Below, piece after piece: positions 31,115 to 32,477 of a stretch of 32,477 nt of DNA. A program made the position numbers and the translations under genes. This DNA comes from an uncultured Oscillospiraceae bacterium (GTDB lineage Bacteria > Bacillota > Clostridia > Oscillospirales > Oscillospiraceae). The first letter of the stretch is position 1; each line of letters begins with the position of its first letter. The stretch covers positions 1 through 32,477 of the forward strand of contig CALWXF010000021.1 in the NCBI GenBank assembly GCA_944385445.1, in the 5' to 3' direction. The notes beneath the pieces were generated by a model, which saw only the letters and a program-made list of their open reading frames with translations, had not been told where the DNA came from and searched no databases.

Positions 31115-32284
31115 TCACACCACATAAGAGCGGTCAATGTGAATGACAGCGTGATAATTGGAGTTTTCCGCCTGCAAAGCCTGAACCAGAGCGTCCTTTG
31201 CCTGAACCGGGGGCATGGTGACGCTGTAGGGCACCACCAGATCGAAGATCAGATTGGTGTACATAGGGCCCATGGTCATGCGGAAGTCGTGGATGGACAG
31301 GTCGGGGTGGATATTCCGGGCCAGCTGGGCGGTGAGGGCCCGCAGCTGCTCCACCTGGGGGTTGCCGGTCTGAACGGGGTCCATGTGGATGACGGCCTCG
31401 ATCTGGAACCGCTCCCCCAGCTCACGCTCGATGTGGTCGATGATATCGTGGGCCTCCATCACGTCGGTCTGATCGGACACCTCGGCGTGGACGCTCATCA
31501 TCCGCCGCCCGGGGCCGTAGTCATGGATGATGAGGTCGTGAATGCCCACCACCCGGGTGTGGCTCAGGATGACTTCCTGGATCTCCTTGACCATTTCCGG
31601 GTCGGGGGTGGTGCCCAGCAGGGGGTCGATGGTGTCCTTGGCGGCGGACCAGCCGGCCTTGAGGATGAACGCCGCCACCAGCAGACCCAGCCAGCCGTCC
31701 AGCTGCAAGCTGGTGACATGGGTGATGCCCAGACCCAGCAGCACGGTGGAGGTGGCCAGGGCATCGGAGCGGGAGTCAATGGCGGTGGCCCGGAGGGTCT
31801 CGGACTGGATGCGGTTGCCCAGCTTGCTGTTAAACCAGCTCATCCACAGCTTCACCAGAATGGAGACCACCAGAATGGTGCCGCTGAGGGCGGTGAGCTG
31901 GGTGACTTGGGGATGTAAGATCTTCTCAATGGAGCTCTTGCCCAGCTCCACGCCCACCAGGAGGATGAGCAGGGACACCAGCAGCCCGGAGAGATACTCC
32001 ATGCGGCCATGGCCGAAGGGGTGGTCGGCGTCCGGCTTTTGACCTGCCAGACGAAAGCCCACCAGGGTCACCACGGAGGAGGCGGCGTCGGAGAGGTTGT
32101 TGAAGGCGTCCGCGGTGACGGAGATGGCGCCGGTAATGAGGCCGGCGGTGAGTTTGCCCGCAAAGAGCAGCAGGTTTAAGAGAATACCCACTCCACCGGC
32201 AAAGACGCCGTATTGACGCCGCACCTCGGGATCACGGGTCTGGGTGTAGTTGGGAATGAAACGACGAAGGACGATGTCCAACAA
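31115..32284 (-). CDS. Cation diffusion facilitator, probably Mn2+ efflux
   Basis: A 389-residue CDF antiporter with about six transmembrane helices and a cytosolic C-terminal domain (from about 205) with histidines. The transport site reads N62-x3-D66 in helix 2 (ADAFNNLSDA) and D170-x3-D174 in helix 5 (IDSRSDALA). In the CDF family an N-D-D-D site marks manganese exporters such as MntE, whereas zinc and iron types have His or Asp there. DHPFGHGRMEY is conserved. The start is TTG at 32284, with GGGAGG 9 nt upstream; no ATG fits. A promoter TTGCCT-N17-TATAAT lies at 32349-32321. Confidence 0.9.
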   Translation of the reverse strand: MLDIVLRRFIPNYTQTRDPEVRRQYGVFAGGVGILLNLLLFAGKLTAGLITGAISVTADAFNNLSDAASSVVTLVGFRLAGQKPDADHPFGHGRMEYLSGLLVSLLILLVGVELGKSSIEKILHPQVTQLTALSGTILVVSILVKLWMSWFNSKLGNRIQSETLRATAIDSRSDALATSTVLLGLGITHVTSLQLDGWLGLLVAAFILKAGWSAAKDTIDPLLGTTPDPEMVKEIQEVILSHTRVVGIHDLIIHDYGPGRRMMSVHAEVSDQTDVMEAHDIIDHIERELGERFQIEAVIHMDPVQTGNPQVEQLRALTAQLARNIHPDLSIHDFRMTMGPMYTNLIFDLVVPYSVTMPPVQAKDALVQALQAENSNYHAVIHIDRSYVV

Positions 32285-32320
32285 TGGTAAGGACCTCCCT
32301 TATGAAATAGTTAGCATTTT

Positions 32321-32349
32321 ATTATACACAAATATGGAGGGAAAGGCAA
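32321..32349 (-). promoter_or_regulatory. Promoter of the CDF gene
   Basis: On the minus strand TTGCCT, a 17-nt spacer and TATAAT lie 37 bp upstream of the TTG start. Confidence 0.7.
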
Positions 32350-32369
32350 CGCAAACCAGGGACATAAAA

Positions 32370-32399
32370 AACACCCCTGAACCGAAGTTCAGGGGTGTT
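32370..32399 (-). terminator. Terminator for a minus-strand gene beyond the window
   Basis: AACACCCCTGAA and its exact complement form a 12-bp stem with a 6-nt loop, followed on the minus strand by TTTTTATG. It ends a transcript coming from the right of the window and shields the CDF promoter. Confidence 0.82.
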
Positions 32400-32411
32400 G
32401 CAGACTGTCGA

Positions 32412-32448
32412 AGAACCCCTGTTTTCATGAAGCAAAAACAGGGGTTCT
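32412..32448. repeat. Second hairpin at the right edge
   Basis: AGAACCCCTGTTTT pairs with AAAACAGGGGTTCT around a 9-nt loop. It stands 12 bp from the terminator at 32370-32399 and shares its CCCCTG stem core. It may be a further terminator stem of the gene beyond the window. Confidence 0.7.
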
Positions 32449-32477
32449 GGTCATATTTGGGGAAACAACGGCAAATA

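Overview
The window looks like a chromosomal segment of a GC-rich gut Clostridia species, probably Oscillospiraceae near Flavonifractor, Pseudoflavonifractor or Intestinimonas. This is inferred from the strong GC bias at third codon positions, AGGAGG-type ribosome binding sites, DUF4358/MBOAT/DHHW and GldF/GldG/DUF4340 gene sets, and a MITE-like repeat of a type I associate with gut Firmicutes. I ran no database search.

Layout. 1-2340 (minus strand): pgk and trmL, each followed by a hairpin-rich cassette and then by a second, truncated copy of the gene's own last ~20 codons. 2341-5910 (plus): an AT-rich promoter region with an ECF-like promoter, then a DUF4358 lipoprotein, an MBOAT O-acyltransferase and a DHHW protein, an extracellular polymer acetylation module. 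5911-11870 (plus): a 290-nt leader with seven hairpins, an OmpR-type two-component system, a palindromic repeat, then an ABC exporter operon in which the permease and the GldG-like subunit have been fused by an apparent deletion. 11830-16700 (minus): a complete branched-chain amino acid importer, livJ-H-M-G-F. 16859-17590 (minus): a short-chain dehydrogenase resembling the EF-P modification reductase. 17691-17767: tRNA-Val(GAC). 18093-23681 (plus): the K+ transporter ktrB-ktrA, a 40-residue membrane peptide and kdpD-kdpE, with no kdpFABC. 23736-25979 (minus): an unrecognised 505-residue protein and a membrane zinc metallopeptidase. 26112-31010 (minus): a tightly packed set of response regulator, histidine kinase, HtrA protease, birA and niaR. 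31115-32284 (minus): a CDF exporter with a manganese-type metal site.

How the parts connect. The two-component system at 6437-8331 and the ABC operon at 8655 share the same TTTCAG direct-repeat operator, so the kinase/regulator pair probably controls both itself and the transporter. KdpDE sits directly behind KtrAB and probably regulates it in place of a Kdp ATPase. The envelope-stress-like RR-HK-HtrA genes lead into two vitamin-cofactor regulators (BirA, NiaR).

The most unusual structure is in the first 2.3 kb. The duplicated pgk tail differs from the intact tail only at synonymous sites, and the trmL tail mostly so. Both copies therefore evolved as coding DNA in separate lineages before being joined here. 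This suggests either hairpin cassettes that land in gene 3' ends carrying a replacement coding tail, or one replacement of the trmL-tail/pgk segment with joins at hairpins.
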